The notes: a model not told the origin generated them from the letters alone. A stretch of 64,000 nt of DNA from CAWCON01 sp963797185 (GCA_963797185.1 CAWCON010000003.1:186001-250000); one strand, 5' to 3'; shown: positions 8,246 to 17,462, numbered from the stretch's first letter. A program made the numbers and translations.

Positions 8246-8539
8246 ATGAGTCACCGGTTTAAAACTTTCGTAGATAGATGTATTTATGATCAAAACGACA
8301 GGGTTACAATATTCCAACTGCCAAATTTACCGCTCGTTGTTTTTATCGTAGCCTCTACTTTGGCAAAACTGTTTGACCATTGTGCGATAGATGACCTGTT
8401 GAAAGTAGTAGCTTTTGGAGCTATTTTCACCTGGTCGTGGCTTGAGATCTTTGACGGCGTTAATTACTTTCGACGGGTCTTGGGACTGGTGGTTCTGATT
8501 CTCAGTGTTATGACAGCGATTGGTTTATTGAATCGATAG
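8246..8539 (+). CDS. Small membrane protein
   Basis: 97-aa protein with two or three hydrophobic helices (LPLVVFIVASTLAKLF, VVAFGAIFTWSWLEIF, LGLVVLILSVMTAIGLL); unrecognised family. The ATG at 8246 lies 4 nt after the DoxX-like gene's stop, so translation is probably coupled; a longer reading starting at 8192 would overlap the previous gene by 50 nt. The layout resembles small partner proteins encoded next to DoxX-like genes. Confidence 0.6.
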   Translation: MSHRFKTFVDRCIYDQNDRVTIFQLPNLPLVVFIVASTLAKLFDHCAIDDLLKVVAFGAIFTWSWLEIFDGVNYFRRVLGLVVLILSVMTAIGLLNR

Positions 8540-8568
8540 ATAACCGGACGGTAGTAGCAACAAACTGA

Positions 8569-8967
8569 TTAATGCTGTGCTTGGTCGTCTTCAATGACTG
8601 AGAGAATGTTACCGGCCGGATCTTTAAACCAGGCAATGTCGGGGCCCATATTGGTTGCTTTGCCACGGGCAATTCCCTTTTCATCAGTTTTTAGTTCTCC
8701 GTCATAGTGCTCGAAACTGACGCCTTGAGCAGTAAGATTATCAACGGCTTGATCGATATTGTCGACAATAAAATTCAAGACGGTAAAAGTAGCTGGCTGA
8801 TGATTCTCTTTCGGATAAAGAAAAACAGTACCATCTCCAGGGAGTTGTAACTTTAATCCCATTGATTCGTCAATTAACTTCAACCCAAGAGTTGATGTGT
8901 AAAATGTTTTTGCTTTTGCTAAATCGTTGACCGAAAATCCGCTAAAAGATGCTATTGCCTGTAACAT
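8569..8967 (-). CDS. VOC (glyoxalase/dioxygenase-fold) family protein
   Basis: 132-aa single-domain vicinal-oxygen-chelate protein: a beta-alpha-beta-beta-beta module beginning SFSGFSVNDLAKAKTFYTSTLGLKL and ending IAWFKDPAGNILSVIED. Such proteins bind a metal and act on small molecules (lactoylglutathione, antibiotics, catechols), but the substrate is not readable here. A strong AAGGAGG ribosome site precedes the ATG. Conserved ending D-P-x-G-N matches the metal-binding strand of the fold, with Glu near the C-terminus. Confidence 0.85.
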   Translation of the reverse strand: MLQAIASFSGFSVNDLAKAKTFYTSTLGLKLIDESMGLKLQLPGDGTVFLYPKENHQPATFTVLNFIVDNIDQAVDNLTAQGVSFEHYDGELKTDEKGIARGKATNMGPDIAWFKDPAGNILSVIEDDQAQH

Positions 8968-9036
8968 CGTTGCCTCCTTGATTAAATTTTGCCGTCTATC
9001 TACCTTTCAAGTATAGCAAGCCGTTGTTACCTGCGG

Positions 9037-10146
9037 TTAAGAGCCAGTGTATGGGTAATAGTTGATTGATTGGATGGTCATTTCCCACGGGCCAATACTG
9101 TTATCGATGCCGTACGGCGGATATTGCTGAGCCTCTGTGCCGCCCTCGGTTCCTCCCATTGCAATATTAAGGATCAGATAAAAAGGTTGGTTATAGGGCC
9201 ACGCAAGATAAGTGTCGGTGGCTGCTTTAGTAACGGTATGATAGGCTACGCCATCAACTAAGAATGTCAGCGAAGTGGGTGTCCATTGCAATTCATAGTC
9301 ATGGAAGCTTGAAGTGTCATTATCGACGTTAAGAACTGCTCCTCGTTCGTTATTATTACCGGGGTTGTAGGTATAGGATTGAGCTGATGAACTTATCTGC
9401 CCGGGAATTGAACCGGTAGCTTCCATAATGTCGATCTCACCATCCCGTAGCCAGTTATTTGGATCTTGCTCGCCACTAGGTGTTGTTAATTCATATGTAG
9501 GGTTGACAGGTAGTAGCCAGATAGCTGGCCAAGTGCCAACACCGGCTGGCAGTTTTGCAACAATATCAAGCTTACCGTAGGTGAAGTTTAATGATGGCAG
9601 TGTTGTAATGCGCGCCGAACTATAGTTAAAACCATCGATTGCCTGTTGCTGCGCTTCAATAATGAGATCCCCATTTATGATCTGGACATTGCCGGGACTG
9701 TTAGTGTAGTACTCCGCTTCATTATTACCCCATCCGGGATTACTGGGGCCACCGTTCCCAAGATTATATCCCCACAAGCTATTGCTGAGTGAACCATTGG
9801 GCATGGTTGCGAAGTTTTGCGACCAGGTTGGATTGGCCGCAAAGCTGCTGGCGACCGAAGGAGTAGAAGATTTTATGGTCGATGATGGAAGAGAGACTGG
9901 TGATAGTGAGTGTGAGGTTGATTGAGCTATCGCGTCTGGAGTTGATAATGTCGGCGCGGTTGCCGCTTCTGGTTTGCCTAAACTATAGTCAGTGGTGGTT
10001 AATAATGGGTTCTCGGTTTGCACTGATCGAGCAAAAAATAGGCTGAGCGAGAATCCAACGACCATCAGAAGAAAGGTACTGGCGATATAATATCGACGCA
10101 TCCCGCGTTTAACGCTGCCCCCTTTGAGCGTATAAGTGCGCCTCAT
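9037..10146 (-). CDS. Secreted glycoside hydrolase family 16 (beta-glucanase/laminarinase-like)
   Basis: 369-aa exported enzyme. An N-terminal membrane/signal segment (about 19-40) is followed by a Ser/Pro/Thr-rich linker and a GH16 jelly-roll domain from about residue 105. The catalytic motif DGEIDIMEATG (the E-x-D-x-x-E nucleophile/acid-base signature) is intact, as are LNFTYGKLDIVAKLPAGVGTWPAIWLLP and the terminal GPWEMTIQSINYYPY. It would cleave beta-1,3- or 1,3/1,4-glucans outside the cell. The basic N-terminus without a clear signal-peptidase site suggests it may stay tethered. A second, more divergent GH16-like protein is encoded at 41730. Confidence 0.9.
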   Translation of the reverse strand: MRRTYTLKGGSVKRGMRRYYIASTFLLMVVGFSLSLFFARSVQTENPLLTTTDYSLGKPEAATAPTLSTPDAIAQSTSHSLSPVSLPSSTIKSSTPSVASSFAANPTWSQNFATMPNGSLSNSLWGYNLGNGGPSNPGWGNNEAEYYTNSPGNVQIINGDLIIEAQQQAIDGFNYSSARITTLPSLNFTYGKLDIVAKLPAGVGTWPAIWLLPVNPTYELTTPSGEQDPNNWLRDGEIDIMEATGSIPGQISSSAQSYTYNPGNNNERGAVLNVDNDTSSFHDYELQWTPTSLTFLVDGVAYHTVTKAATDTYLAWPYNQPFYLILNIAMGGTEGGTEAQQYPPYGIDNSIGPWEMTIQSINYYPYTGS

Positions 10147-10303
10147 TTTCCCCCGAGTCGGTATGTCTTTAAATAGATTTGATTGATCCTCAAGTATGTA
10201 TAGACTACCGCTTAGCTACAAGTAATTGCAAGCAGCAGAGGTTTGAGCTTTGCAGTTATTGCTAATGCTTGCTAATTATTGTCCTATCCAGATAATAAAT
10301 AAT

Positions 10304-11395
10304 ATGAATATTTTTGAGGAAACTGGCAGTCAACTGGTTGGCTTTAGTGGTACCAATGGTAGTGGAAAAGACACTGGCAGCAATTATTTGGCTGAGCGGC
10401 AAGGCTTTATGCATGTTTCAATCAGTGACATGTTACGTGAGGAAGCTACCCGTCGTGGTTTGGATCATGAAAGACCAACGCTGGTTGAGGTTGGCTTCAG
10501 CCTTAATGAACAATATGGACCGGGGGCTGGTGTATTGCGAGCGATTGAACGCTGGCGCGAGCAGCGAAGCGACTATCTGGGTGGGCTGGTTGTTAGTAGC
10601 ATACGAGTGGTTGCTGAGGGTGAAGCTATTAAACGTCACGGAGGAACCTTATTATTTAGCGATGCACCAGAAGAAATACGGTATGAACGTAGTCTAAAGC
10701 GTCTTCGCGATGATCAAACGTCCATAACTCTCCAAGAGTTTATAGAACGAGAACAAACAGAGCTACGGGGATTGGCTGGACCGGATCGACCCAATCTTAG
10801 GGCCGTCCAAGCCATGGCTGATGCTACGATTATCAATGATAAAACAATGGATGAATATACTGACAGGATTGCTACGGTTCTCTCGCTGCCGTTGTCACAT
10901 GAAGCTGCCGTGCCCGAAGGGCCAAGCATATTTCAGCGTGCAGCAATCATCCTAGATACCTACGAACCAATACATCAAACCAAACCTAACAATTTGTTGA
11001 CAGTACTTGCCGGTATGGGTGCTGGATTCGTAGCTAAGGATCATATTGATAATCTGTTTACGCTGAACCATCACTACCAAGCCCAAACACAGTATATTTA
11101 TAACCTAGAGGCGGCACGTACCAACCTTGAACAAAATACTCAATCACTTCGCCGTCACGGTGTTCCATTTAATACGCGTACCGAGCAACAGAAGATGAAA
11201 CAGTATACGGCCGAAATTAACCATGCGTCATCCACGTTGCCTGGTGGCTATCAGCCTCACGTGGAAGCTGCCGCTGATATAGGTGCTTTTCTGACCGGCG
11301 CGGCAATAGCTGGCCTTCTGGTTCGTCACATCATTCGGAGTTCCGCCAAACATGGACGGGCTCGCTTGGCAGCGAGGGCTCCACTAGCAGAATAA
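10304..11395 (+). CDS. P-loop kinase-like protein with C-terminal membrane segment(s)
   Basis: 363-aa protein. The N-terminal ~200 residues carry a P-loop GTNGSGKDT and a layout like dephospho-CoA kinase or nucleotide kinases (HVSISDMLREEA, then GLVVSSIRVVAEGEAIKRHGG, DAPEEIRYERSLKR, and a final ATIINDKTMDEY). The C-terminal half has a predicted amphipathic/coiled segment and one or two hydrophobic stretches (LLTVLAGMGAGFVAKD; IGAFLTGAAIAGLLVRHII), ending basic. Start chosen at ATG 10304, where the homologous region begins. A kinase attached to a membrane tail is unusual; the substrate is unknown. Confidence 0.6.
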   Translation: MNIFEETGSQLVGFSGTNGSGKDTGSNYLAERQGFMHVSISDMLREEATRRGLDHERPTLVEVGFSLNEQYGPGAGVLRAIERWREQRSDYLGGLVVSSIRVVAEGEAIKRHGGTLLFSDAPEEIRYERSLKRLRDDQTSITLQEFIEREQTELRGLAGPDRPNLRAVQAMADATIINDKTMDEYTDRIATVLSLPLSHEAAVPEGPSIFQRAAIILDTYEPIHQTKPNNLLTVLAGMGAGFVAKDHIDNLFTLNHHYQAQTQYIYNLEAARTNLEQNTQSLRRHGVPFNTRTEQQKMKQYTAEINHASSTLPGGYQPHVEAAADIGAFLTGAAIAGLLVRHIIRSSAKHGRARLAARAPLAE

Positions 11396-11468
11396 TTATC
11401 CAGTGTTTTGCGAGCAGCGGTTGCTCCCTACATTGGCGGCCAACAATTTTTTAAAATAAGCAAAATAC

Positions 11469-11497
11469 TTGCGCTTTACTGATTCGTCTGTTAAATT
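11469..11497 (+). promoter_or_regulatory. Putative carAB promoter
   Basis: TTGCGC at 11469-11474 and TAAATT at 11492-11497 with a 17-nt spacer. Transcription would begin within a few nucleotides of the GTG at 11508, so the hairpin-plus-U-run at 11553-11579 would fall about 50-75 nt into the transcript, the usual place for an attenuator. Confidence 0.35.
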
Positions 11498-11507
11498 CTA
11501 TTAAAGT

Positions 11508-12605
11508 GTGAACAAAAAACAACCGGTTCTCAGAAACGAAACAAGCTATCATAGTCGCTCCGAAAGGGGCGATTTTTTTAAAACTCAACCGGCTTGGCTT
11601 AGTCTAGCTGACGGTACAAAATTTGCCGGCTTTATGCCACATTGGCAAGCTAAAACTCAGACTGGTGAAGTAGTTTTCAATACTGGTATGACAGGCTATG
11701 TTGAATCATTGACCGATCCGTCCTATGCCGGTCAAATACTTGTTTTTACCTATCCATTAATCGGTAATTATGGTGTCCACATTAATGCAGCTGAGTCGAA
11801 CAAAATCCAAGTTAGTGGTGTCATTGTCAGTGAAGCGACGGTGCGTTGGAGTCACAGCAGCTCGGATCGCTCTTTACTGGAGTGGCTGCAGTCCCAGGAG
11901 ATACCAATCATGATTGGAGTCGATACTCGTTCTTTGACAAAACATCTTCGTGCTCACGGTACGATGGCGGGCTCAATTGGGACCCAACCAGTCAAAACTA
12001 TTCATCTAGAGAAGAAATTAATATCGGTCGATCAACCGATTGTCTATAACCAGAAATTTAAAAAGAAGATCATTTTAGTAGATTGCGGGGTGAAAGAAAA
12101 CATTCTTCGTTCTCTTCTGCGTCTGCCAGCACAAATAAAAAGAGTTCCTCATGATTATGACTATAGCCATGAATCATATGATGGGGTTTTGCTTTCCAAT
12201 GGTCCTGGTGATCCAGCTGACTATCAGCAGACGATTGCCATTGCCCGGCGTGGTTTGACGATTGGTAAACCATTATTCGGGATTTGTCTCGGCAGTCAAA
12301 TCATGGGACTGGCTGCTGGAGCTCGTACCTACAAATTAAAGTATGGCCATCGAGGACACAATCAACCATGTCTCGAAACACAGACAGAGCGTGGTTTTAT
12401 CACCAGTCAGAACCATGGCTATGCTATCGATGAGCGGTCATTGCCGAGGGGATGGTTCGTGTCTTTCAAAAACCTTAATGATGATTCCGTGGAAGGTATC
12501 GAACACCGAACGAAACCATTTTTCTCAGTTCAATTTCATCCGGAAGCCTGCCCTGGCCCGACCGATACGGAGTGGCTTTTTACAAAATTCTCGACAGCCT
12601 TATGA
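11508..12605 (+). CDS. carA: Carbamoyl-phosphate synthase small (glutaminase) subunit
   Basis: 365-aa class I glutamine amidotransferase that hydrolyses glutamine and passes ammonia to CarB for carbamoyl phosphate, precursor of pyrimidines and arginine. The N-terminal CPSase domain (LADGTKFAG..., GEVVFNTGMTGYVESLTDPSY) and the glutaminase domain with Cys260 (GICLGSQ), His344 and Glu346 (QFHPEACPGP) are intact. The first ~28 residues are an extension not seen in the usual family and encode an intrinsic-terminator hairpin. GTG 11508 is the only start in this frame before the conserved domain; a stop codon lies 4 nt upstream. The carB start overlaps the carA stop. Confidence 0.95.
   Translation: MNKKQPVLRNETSYHSRSERGDFFKTQPAWLSLADGTKFAGFMPHWQAKTQTGEVVFNTGMTGYVESLTDPSYAGQILVFTYPLIGNYGVHINAAESNKIQVSGVIVSEATVRWSHSSSDRSLLEWLQSQEIPIMIGVDTRSLTKHLRAHGTMAGSIGTQPVKTIHLEKKLISVDQPIVYNQKFKKKIILVDCGVKENILRSLLRLPAQIKRVPHDYDYSHESYDGVLLSNGPGDPADYQQTIAIARRGLTIGKPLFGICLGSQIMGLAAGARTYKLKYGHRGHNQPCLETQTERGFITSQNHGYAIDERSLPRGWFVSFKNLNDDSVEGIEHRTKPFFSVQFHPEACPGPTDTEWLFTKFSTAL
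11553..11579 (+). terminator. Intrinsic terminator/attenuator inside carA 5' end
   Basis: AGTCGCTCC (11553-11561) pairs with GGGGCGATT (11566-11574) around a GAAA tetraloop, and a run of seven T spans 11573-11579. Nothing but coding sequence of carA surrounds it, so read-through must be controlled. It looks like an attenuator whose leader is translated in frame with carA. Confidence 0.6.
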
Positions 12606-15600
12606 AGCAGTCACTGCCGAAAAAAGTAGTTATTTTTGGTAGCGGCGGTTTACGAATTGGTCAAGCTGGTGAGTTTGACTACTCTGGCTCACAAGCCATA
12701 AAAGCGCTCAAACAAGAAGGCATCTATATCGTATTAATCAACCCTAATATTGCCACGGTCCAGACGGATGATGATATGGCTGATCGGGTCTATTTCCAGC
12801 CGCTCAATGTTGCTTCTGTTACCAAGATTCTCATTCGCGAAAAACCTGACGCAGTGATGCTAAGTTTTGGCGGCCAGACGGCACTTAATCTTGGCCTGGA
12901 GCTTGATAGTACCGGCATCTTTAAGAAACTCCGCATACAGGTCTTAGGTACGCCGGTCTCAGCTATTAAGATTACGGAAGATCGTGATTTGTTTAAAAAG
13001 TCGCTGGCGGTGATTGGTACGAAAACTGCTCGGAGTATGATTGCTACTAATTTGACGGCGGCTTTGCGGGCTGCTCATGAAATCGGTTATCCGATTATGC
13101 TGCGTTCAGGCTATAGTCTTGGCGGCTTGGGCTCCGGCCGGATCGATAATGATCAACAGCTTCGTCAAAGAGTTGGTGAAGTCATGAAAGCGGTCCCGCA
13201 AGTATTAATCGAAGAGTATCTGATGGGCTGGAAAGAGGTAGAATACGAAGTCGTGCGAGACGTCGGTGGTAATGCTATTACGGTTTGCAATATGGAGAAC
13301 TTTGACCCGATGGGCATTCATACTGGTGAAAGTATTGTGGTGGCTCCGTCTCAAACCTTGACCAATGAGGAGTATCATCATTTGCGGCAGATTGCTCTGA
13401 CCACGATTCACCATCTCGGTATTATTGGCGAATGTAATATCCAATACGCCCTTAACCCCCGGAATGGGGATTATCGAGTTATTGAAGTCAATGCGCGATT
13501 GTCGCGTTCCAGCGCACTGGCATCAAAAGCCACTGGTTATCCGCTGGCATTCGTAGCTGCCAAACTTATGCTTGGCAAGAAACTGACTGATTTAAAGAAC
13601 TCGGTTACCGGGACAACTTCCGCTTTTTATGAGCCGGCTCTTGATTACATTGCGATTAAAATGCCGCGCTGGGATTTGGCGAAATTAAAAGCCAGTGATC
13701 ATCATATTGGCTCTGAGATGAAGAGCGTTGGTGAAGTTATGGCGCTTGGCCGGTCGTTTCCGGAAGCTCTCCAAAAAGCTGCCAGAATGGTCAATATTGG
13801 TGCCCAAGGTCTTAGCCTTCATCCATATCGATTTACTAATCCGCTGACAGAAATTCGGCAGCCTACTGATCGTCGATTGTTTGCTATTTATGAAGCGTTG
13901 AAAGACGGTAAAACCGTTCAAGATATCCATCGCATATCACACATAGATCCGTGGTTTCTGGAACACATGGCCCAGATCCAGCTCACCGAAACGCGTTTGA
14001 GCAAAGAGCCGCTTCGTGCCGATTTGCTACGACTGGCAAAGCAGCAAGGTTTTTCAGATAAAACAATCGGTTATATAAAAAAGGTCAGTGAAAAACAAAT
14101 CAGACAGCGACGCCTTAAATTCGGTATTGTACCCGTTATTAAGCAAATCGATACATTGGCTGGTGAATTTGAAGCCGAAACGAATTATTTATATGTTACT
14201 TATAACGGACAGAGTTCCGACGTCTCGCCGCTGAGTCGACAGACGATGGCTATTATTGGCTCGGGTCCATACTGCATTGGTTCTTCAGTAGAGTTTGACT
14301 GGTGTGCTGTTAACGCTGCTAAAACACTGAGCCAGCGGGGTTATCGCACTATTATTGTTAACTCTAATCCTGAGACTGTTTCGACGGATTTCGACCGCTC
14401 CGACAGATTATACTTTGAGGAACTGAGTCTAGAGCGCATCCAAGATATTGCTGATTTTGAAAAACCCAAGGGTATTGTGGTATCGGTTGGCGGCCAAATC
14501 GCTAACAATCTGGCCTTGTCTCTAGCTGACGGGCACTACCCTATTCTTGGCACGAGTGCTCAGCAAATTGATAATGCAGAAGATCGTCAAAAATTTTCTT
14601 CGATGTTAAATCGTTTAGGTATTGATCAACCTCCCTGGAGGCAAGTTACTGATTTAAGTGCTGCCAAGCGTTTTGCTGGCATGGTTGGCTATCCGTTGCT
14701 AATTCGGCCTTCCTATGTTTTATCAGGGGGCGCTATGAATGTAGTGCAGTCTGAGTCTGAACTTCGCCAATATTTAGAGGCAGCGACTCGTCTATCACCG
14801 GATCATCCGGTCGTGATTTCGAAGTTTATATTAAATGCTAAGGAGTTAGAAATTGACGGCGTGGCACAGGACGGCAGATTAATTATTTATGCCTTGTCTG
14901 AACATATTGAAAATGCTGGCGTACATTCCGGTGATGCAACGGTGGTATACCCGGCGCAAAAGCTTTACTTGGAGACCGTTCGTCAGGCAAAATTTATCGC
15001 CAAACAAGTCGTTAAGAGCTTGAATATAACTGGTCCGTTTAATATCCAGTTTATCGCCAAGGATAATGAGCTGAAAGTTATTGAATGTAATGTTCGGGCA
15101 TCACGATCGTTCCCTTTTGTCTCAAAAGTTTCTGGGCATAATTTTATTGCGATCGCGATTGATGCAATGCTCGGCGTCAAGAATGCCAGTACTTACCAAA
15201 CATTTGATCTCGATTATGTAGCAGTCAAAAGTCCCTTGTTTTCTTATAATCGACTCAAAGGAGCAGACCCCGTAGCTGGGGTTGAGATGGCATCAACTGG
15301 TGAGGTTGCCTGTTTGGGAGCAAATCTGGAAGAAGCGTTTTACAACTCGTGGTTGGCGACTGAGCAGCAGATACATGGAAAAAATGTATTCATCAGTTTA
15401 CCGAATGAACAGAAACATAAATTCATTGATGAAGTGAAGCTGTTACAGTCTGATGGCTGGAAGATATATACCACCGAAGGGACGCATACTTATTTTACTC
15501 AACGTGGGATTACTACTACCAGATTATATAAAATACATGACAAGAAACAGCCTAGCGTAGCATCGGCTATTACTGACAGAGTTTTTGATGTTATGATAAA

Positions 15601-15802
15601 TATTCCATCACTAACCGAGCTTAATGCCGATGCCTACACGATTCGACGGCTCGCCATTGATAACCATATTCCGTTACTAACCAATGCTGAAACTGGCCGT
15701 CTGCTACTACGCTGTCTGGCCGACCCTCAACTCAAAGACATCGTGCCGAAACATTGGGCGGAATACGTTAGTATGGCCGGCTCATCACTGACTCATCGAT
15801 AA
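12602..15802 (+). CDS. carB: Carbamoyl-phosphate synthase large subunit
   Basis: 1066-aa synthetase subunit with two ATP-grasp halves. It phosphorylates bicarbonate and carbamate and condenses with ammonia tunnelled from CarA. GSGGLRIGQAGEFDYSGSQ and GSGPYCIGSSVEFDWCAVN open the two homologous halves; GWKEVEYEVVRDVGGNAITVCNMENFDPMG and RLSRSSALASKATGYP mark the first ATP-grasp site. The C-terminal ~130 residues form the allosteric (MGS-like) domain. ATG 12602 overlaps the carA TGA; an alternative further upstream (12572) would overlap more. The wording of the first half (HLGIIGECNIQYALNP, DYIAIKMPRWDL) is closer, from memory, to CAD/Ura2-type enzymes than to E. coli CarB. Confidence 0.95.
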   Translation: MKQSLPKKVVIFGSGGLRIGQAGEFDYSGSQAIKALKQEGIYIVLINPNIATVQTDDDMADRVYFQPLNVASVTKILIREKPDAVMLSFGGQTALNLGLELDSTGIFKKLRIQVLGTPVSAIKITEDRDLFKKSLAVIGTKTARSMIATNLTAALRAAHEIGYPIMLRSGYSLGGLGSGRIDNDQQLRQRVGEVMKAVPQVLIEEYLMGWKEVEYEVVRDVGGNAITVCNMENFDPMGIHTGESIVVAPSQTLTNEEYHHLRQIALTTIHHLGIIGECNIQYALNPRNGDYRVIEVNARLSRSSALASKATGYPLAFVAAKLMLGKKLTDLKNSVTGTTSAFYEPALDYIAIKMPRWDLAKLKASDHHIGSEMKSVGEVMALGRSFPEALQKAARMVNIGAQGLSLHPYRFTNPLTEIRQPTDRRLFAIYEALKDGKTVQDIHRISHIDPWFLEHMAQIQLTETRLSKEPLRADLLRLAKQQGFSDKTIGYIKKVSEKQIRQRRLKFGIVPVIKQIDTLAGEFEAETNYLYVTYNGQSSDVSPLSRQTMAIIGSGPYCIGSSVEFDWCAVNAAKTLSQRGYRTIIVNSNPETVSTDFDRSDRLYFEELSLERIQDIADFEKPKGIVVSVGGQIANNLALSLADGHYPILGTSAQQIDNAEDRQKFSSMLNRLGIDQPPWRQVTDLSAAKRFAGMVGYPLLIRPSYVLSGGAMNVVQSESELRQYLEAATRLSPDHPVVISKFILNAKELEIDGVAQDGRLIIYALSEHIENAGVHSGDATVVYPAQKLYLETVRQAKFIAKQVVKSLNITGPFNIQFIAKDNELKVIECNVRASRSFPFVSKVSGHNFIAIAIDAMLGVKNASTYQTFDLDYVAVKSPLFSYNRLKGADPVAGVEMASTGEVACLGANLEEAFYNSWLATEQQIHGKNVFISLPNEQKHKFIDEVKLLQSDGWKIYTTEGTHTYFTQRGITTTRLYKIHDKKQPSVASAITDRVFDVMINIPSLTELNADAYTIRRLAIDNHIPLLTNAETGRLLLRCLADPQLKDIVPKHWAEYVSMAGSSLTHR

Positions 15803-15881
15803 AGCGTTGTTTCGTAGCATTTTTTAGAATTTCATTGTGCTTATGCTTGCATTTGCTATCGTAAAAGCAAAAAATGAAACG

Positions 15882-16589
15882 ATGGCAAAACAAATTGGCT
15901 ATGAACTCAATGCAAACGGAACCTTGGAAGTTATCGTTTCTCCAAAAATCTTAGATAAGGCTCGTCAACTTGACCCGACGCTGGCTCCCCGGCTTGAAGA
16001 GTATAAGCGCCGAGAGTACCTGCCTGCAATTGGTGACTATACTGAGGATGACTTTCTGTGGAGATACGTGCTAAAACCAAAAGTAATCGGCCGGATGGTT
16101 AACTTTAACAAGAAACTAGAGGCAGTAGAAGGTGTCACCGATGCGCTTGGCACCTTAATCTGTCGTGCTCCAGAGCCTGATGAAGACAATGAGCGACTAT
16201 CGTTTCCTGGCTTCTTGCTGGGAAGGGGTGACTTTGGCTTTCATGCGCAGGTATCGCTACCGGATGCGCAACCTAATTTGGTTGCTTCATTTGTAAAATC
16301 AAGAATGGTAAGGATGTGTCGTGATTTACAACTTCTTGAAGTAGACGTTGATGATCAGATTTATGAAGATCAAGCTGACGTTGACTACGACCATGTAAGG
16401 GGCGTTAATTTATGTCTCTCGGCTGACTCCAAAGTCTTTACAGCAGCTGATGATTATACTCCCTGGTCAAATCGGGTAGAACTGAGCGGCAATAATGTTA
16501 GTAACTATGTCGATCCGTTAGTGTATCTTGCCGGTTCGATTGCTCTAGCCTATGCTGACACGTACCTCGATCAGCTGGCCGAGATCTAA
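15882..16589 (+). CDS. Hypothetical protein
   Basis: 235-aa predicted cytosolic acidic protein with no recognised motif. A YAL-type C-terminal helix (LVYLAGSIALAYADTYLDQLAE) and several charged alpha/beta segments are visible, with a DEEN-rich run near residue 105. Start chosen at ATG 15882 (MAKQIGYELN...); the longer reading from 15837 has a hydrophobic, A/T-rich start with no ribosome site. It is transcribed away from carB with an 80-nt gap and may share its transcript. Function unknown. Confidence 0.6.
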   Translation: MAKQIGYELNANGTLEVIVSPKILDKARQLDPTLAPRLEEYKRREYLPAIGDYTEDDFLWRYVLKPKVIGRMVNFNKKLEAVEGVTDALGTLICRAPEPDEDNERLSFPGFLLGRGDFGFHAQVSLPDAQPNLVASFVKSRMVRMCRDLQLLEVDVDDQIYEDQADVDYDHVRGVNLCLSADSKVFTAADDYTPWSNRVELSGNNVSNYVDPLVYLAGSIALAYADTYLDQLAEI

Positions 16590-16663
16590 GCATTGCCTGT
16601 TCGCAATCTTGATTGAAGTGCTATTTATCGTTTAAGATTCCCCTGCTATACTCCAAGCAGATC

Positions 16664-17311
16664 ATGCCAAAAGTAAAAAACGATTCACCACACAAAGTAG
16701 TAGAGCCATCAGTCAAAAAAATTCGTCGTCCACAATTATCAACCAGCCAGACAATTTTATGTATGGTCTGTATCGTATTGCTGGGCTTTATTACCTATCA
16801 AGTATGGTTTGATCACTATATTAACCAAGCCAACGCTGAGCTTGGTACTGGACAGTTACGTCAATACCTGGAGGGTGCTCTTAATAACCTTGGGCATACC
16901 GCTGTACTTGACGGTCCAACGACACAAGTTTACCTACCGGAAGCACGATTGGTTTTACCTGCCTATCCAACAAGTATTGCGTGGGTGCGCTATCTTTATC
17001 AACCGGCCCAGGGTAATAATTTCCCACTGCAAATTTCACTGACTGATTCACTGGCATATGAGACTGCTCTCAATTCTCTCTCTAATGTTAGTTCGACGCC
17101 AGCCTTATTCAAAGGCGTCCCAAAAGCGGAGGCTTGCGACCAGCAGTTTGAGCTGACATTCGGTACCGTTAGCCCAGCTGACAGTAGTTATAAGAAAGAA
17201 TTCTCGAAAACGTTACAGGACAACCGGACGATTAATATTTATCTTAACTCTGGCTGTAACAACAACTCAAAAATAGTCCTTCGTTATCTTGAACAGGTAC
17301 AGAGTTACTAG
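16664..17311 (+). CDS. Single-pass membrane protein, paralogue-family member
   Basis: 215-aa protein: a basic cytosolic N-terminus, one transmembrane helix (about 28-46) and a ~165-residue extracytoplasmic domain with conserved Cys near residues 147 and 199. Same layout as the proteins at 24351 and 55011, which also have a basic tail, one helix and a Cys-bearing outer domain. TATACT lies 11 nt before ATG 16664, so the mRNA is probably leaderless. Function unknown. Confidence 0.65.
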   Translation: MPKVKNDSPHKVVEPSVKKIRRPQLSTSQTILCMVCIVLLGFITYQVWFDHYINQANAELGTGQLRQYLEGALNNLGHTAVLDGPTTQVYLPEARLVLPAYPTSIAWVRYLYQPAQGNNFPLQISLTDSLAYETALNSLSNVSSTPALFKGVPKAEACDQQFELTFGTVSPADSSYKKEFSKTLQDNRTINIYLNSGCNNNSKIVLRYLEQVQSY

Positions 17312-17316
17312 TTAAA

Positions 17317-17393
17317 TTGGGCTTAAAAAGAAAAAAGCGATCTGGTTCATCATACATTTGGGGGTGTAGAGAGACTCAGATCGCTGAGCCCAA
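17317..17393 (-). terminator. Nested inverted-repeat terminator of 17463 gene
   Basis: On the minus strand AGCGATCTG and CAGATCGCT form a 9-bp stem (around 17337-17345/17376-17384), followed directly by TTTTTTCTTTTT. An outer TTGGGCT/AGCCCAA pair (17317-17323/17387-17393) brackets it. The loop is 30 nt, long for a terminator. It ends the minus-strand gene at 17463 and also lies 6 nt after the stop of the plus-strand gene. Confidence 0.6.
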
Positions 17394-17462
17394 ATAGGAC
17401 GGATGAGTTTACATCCTTTTCAACCTATAAGGGCTACTTTACAAAGGTGACAATTGTTGTGA

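Noticed and set aside
11396..11560. T-box or PyrR-binding riboswitch in front of carA
   Set aside because: No AGGGTGG-type T-box core and no recognisable PyrR anti-anti-terminator; only the simple terminator hairpin is visible.
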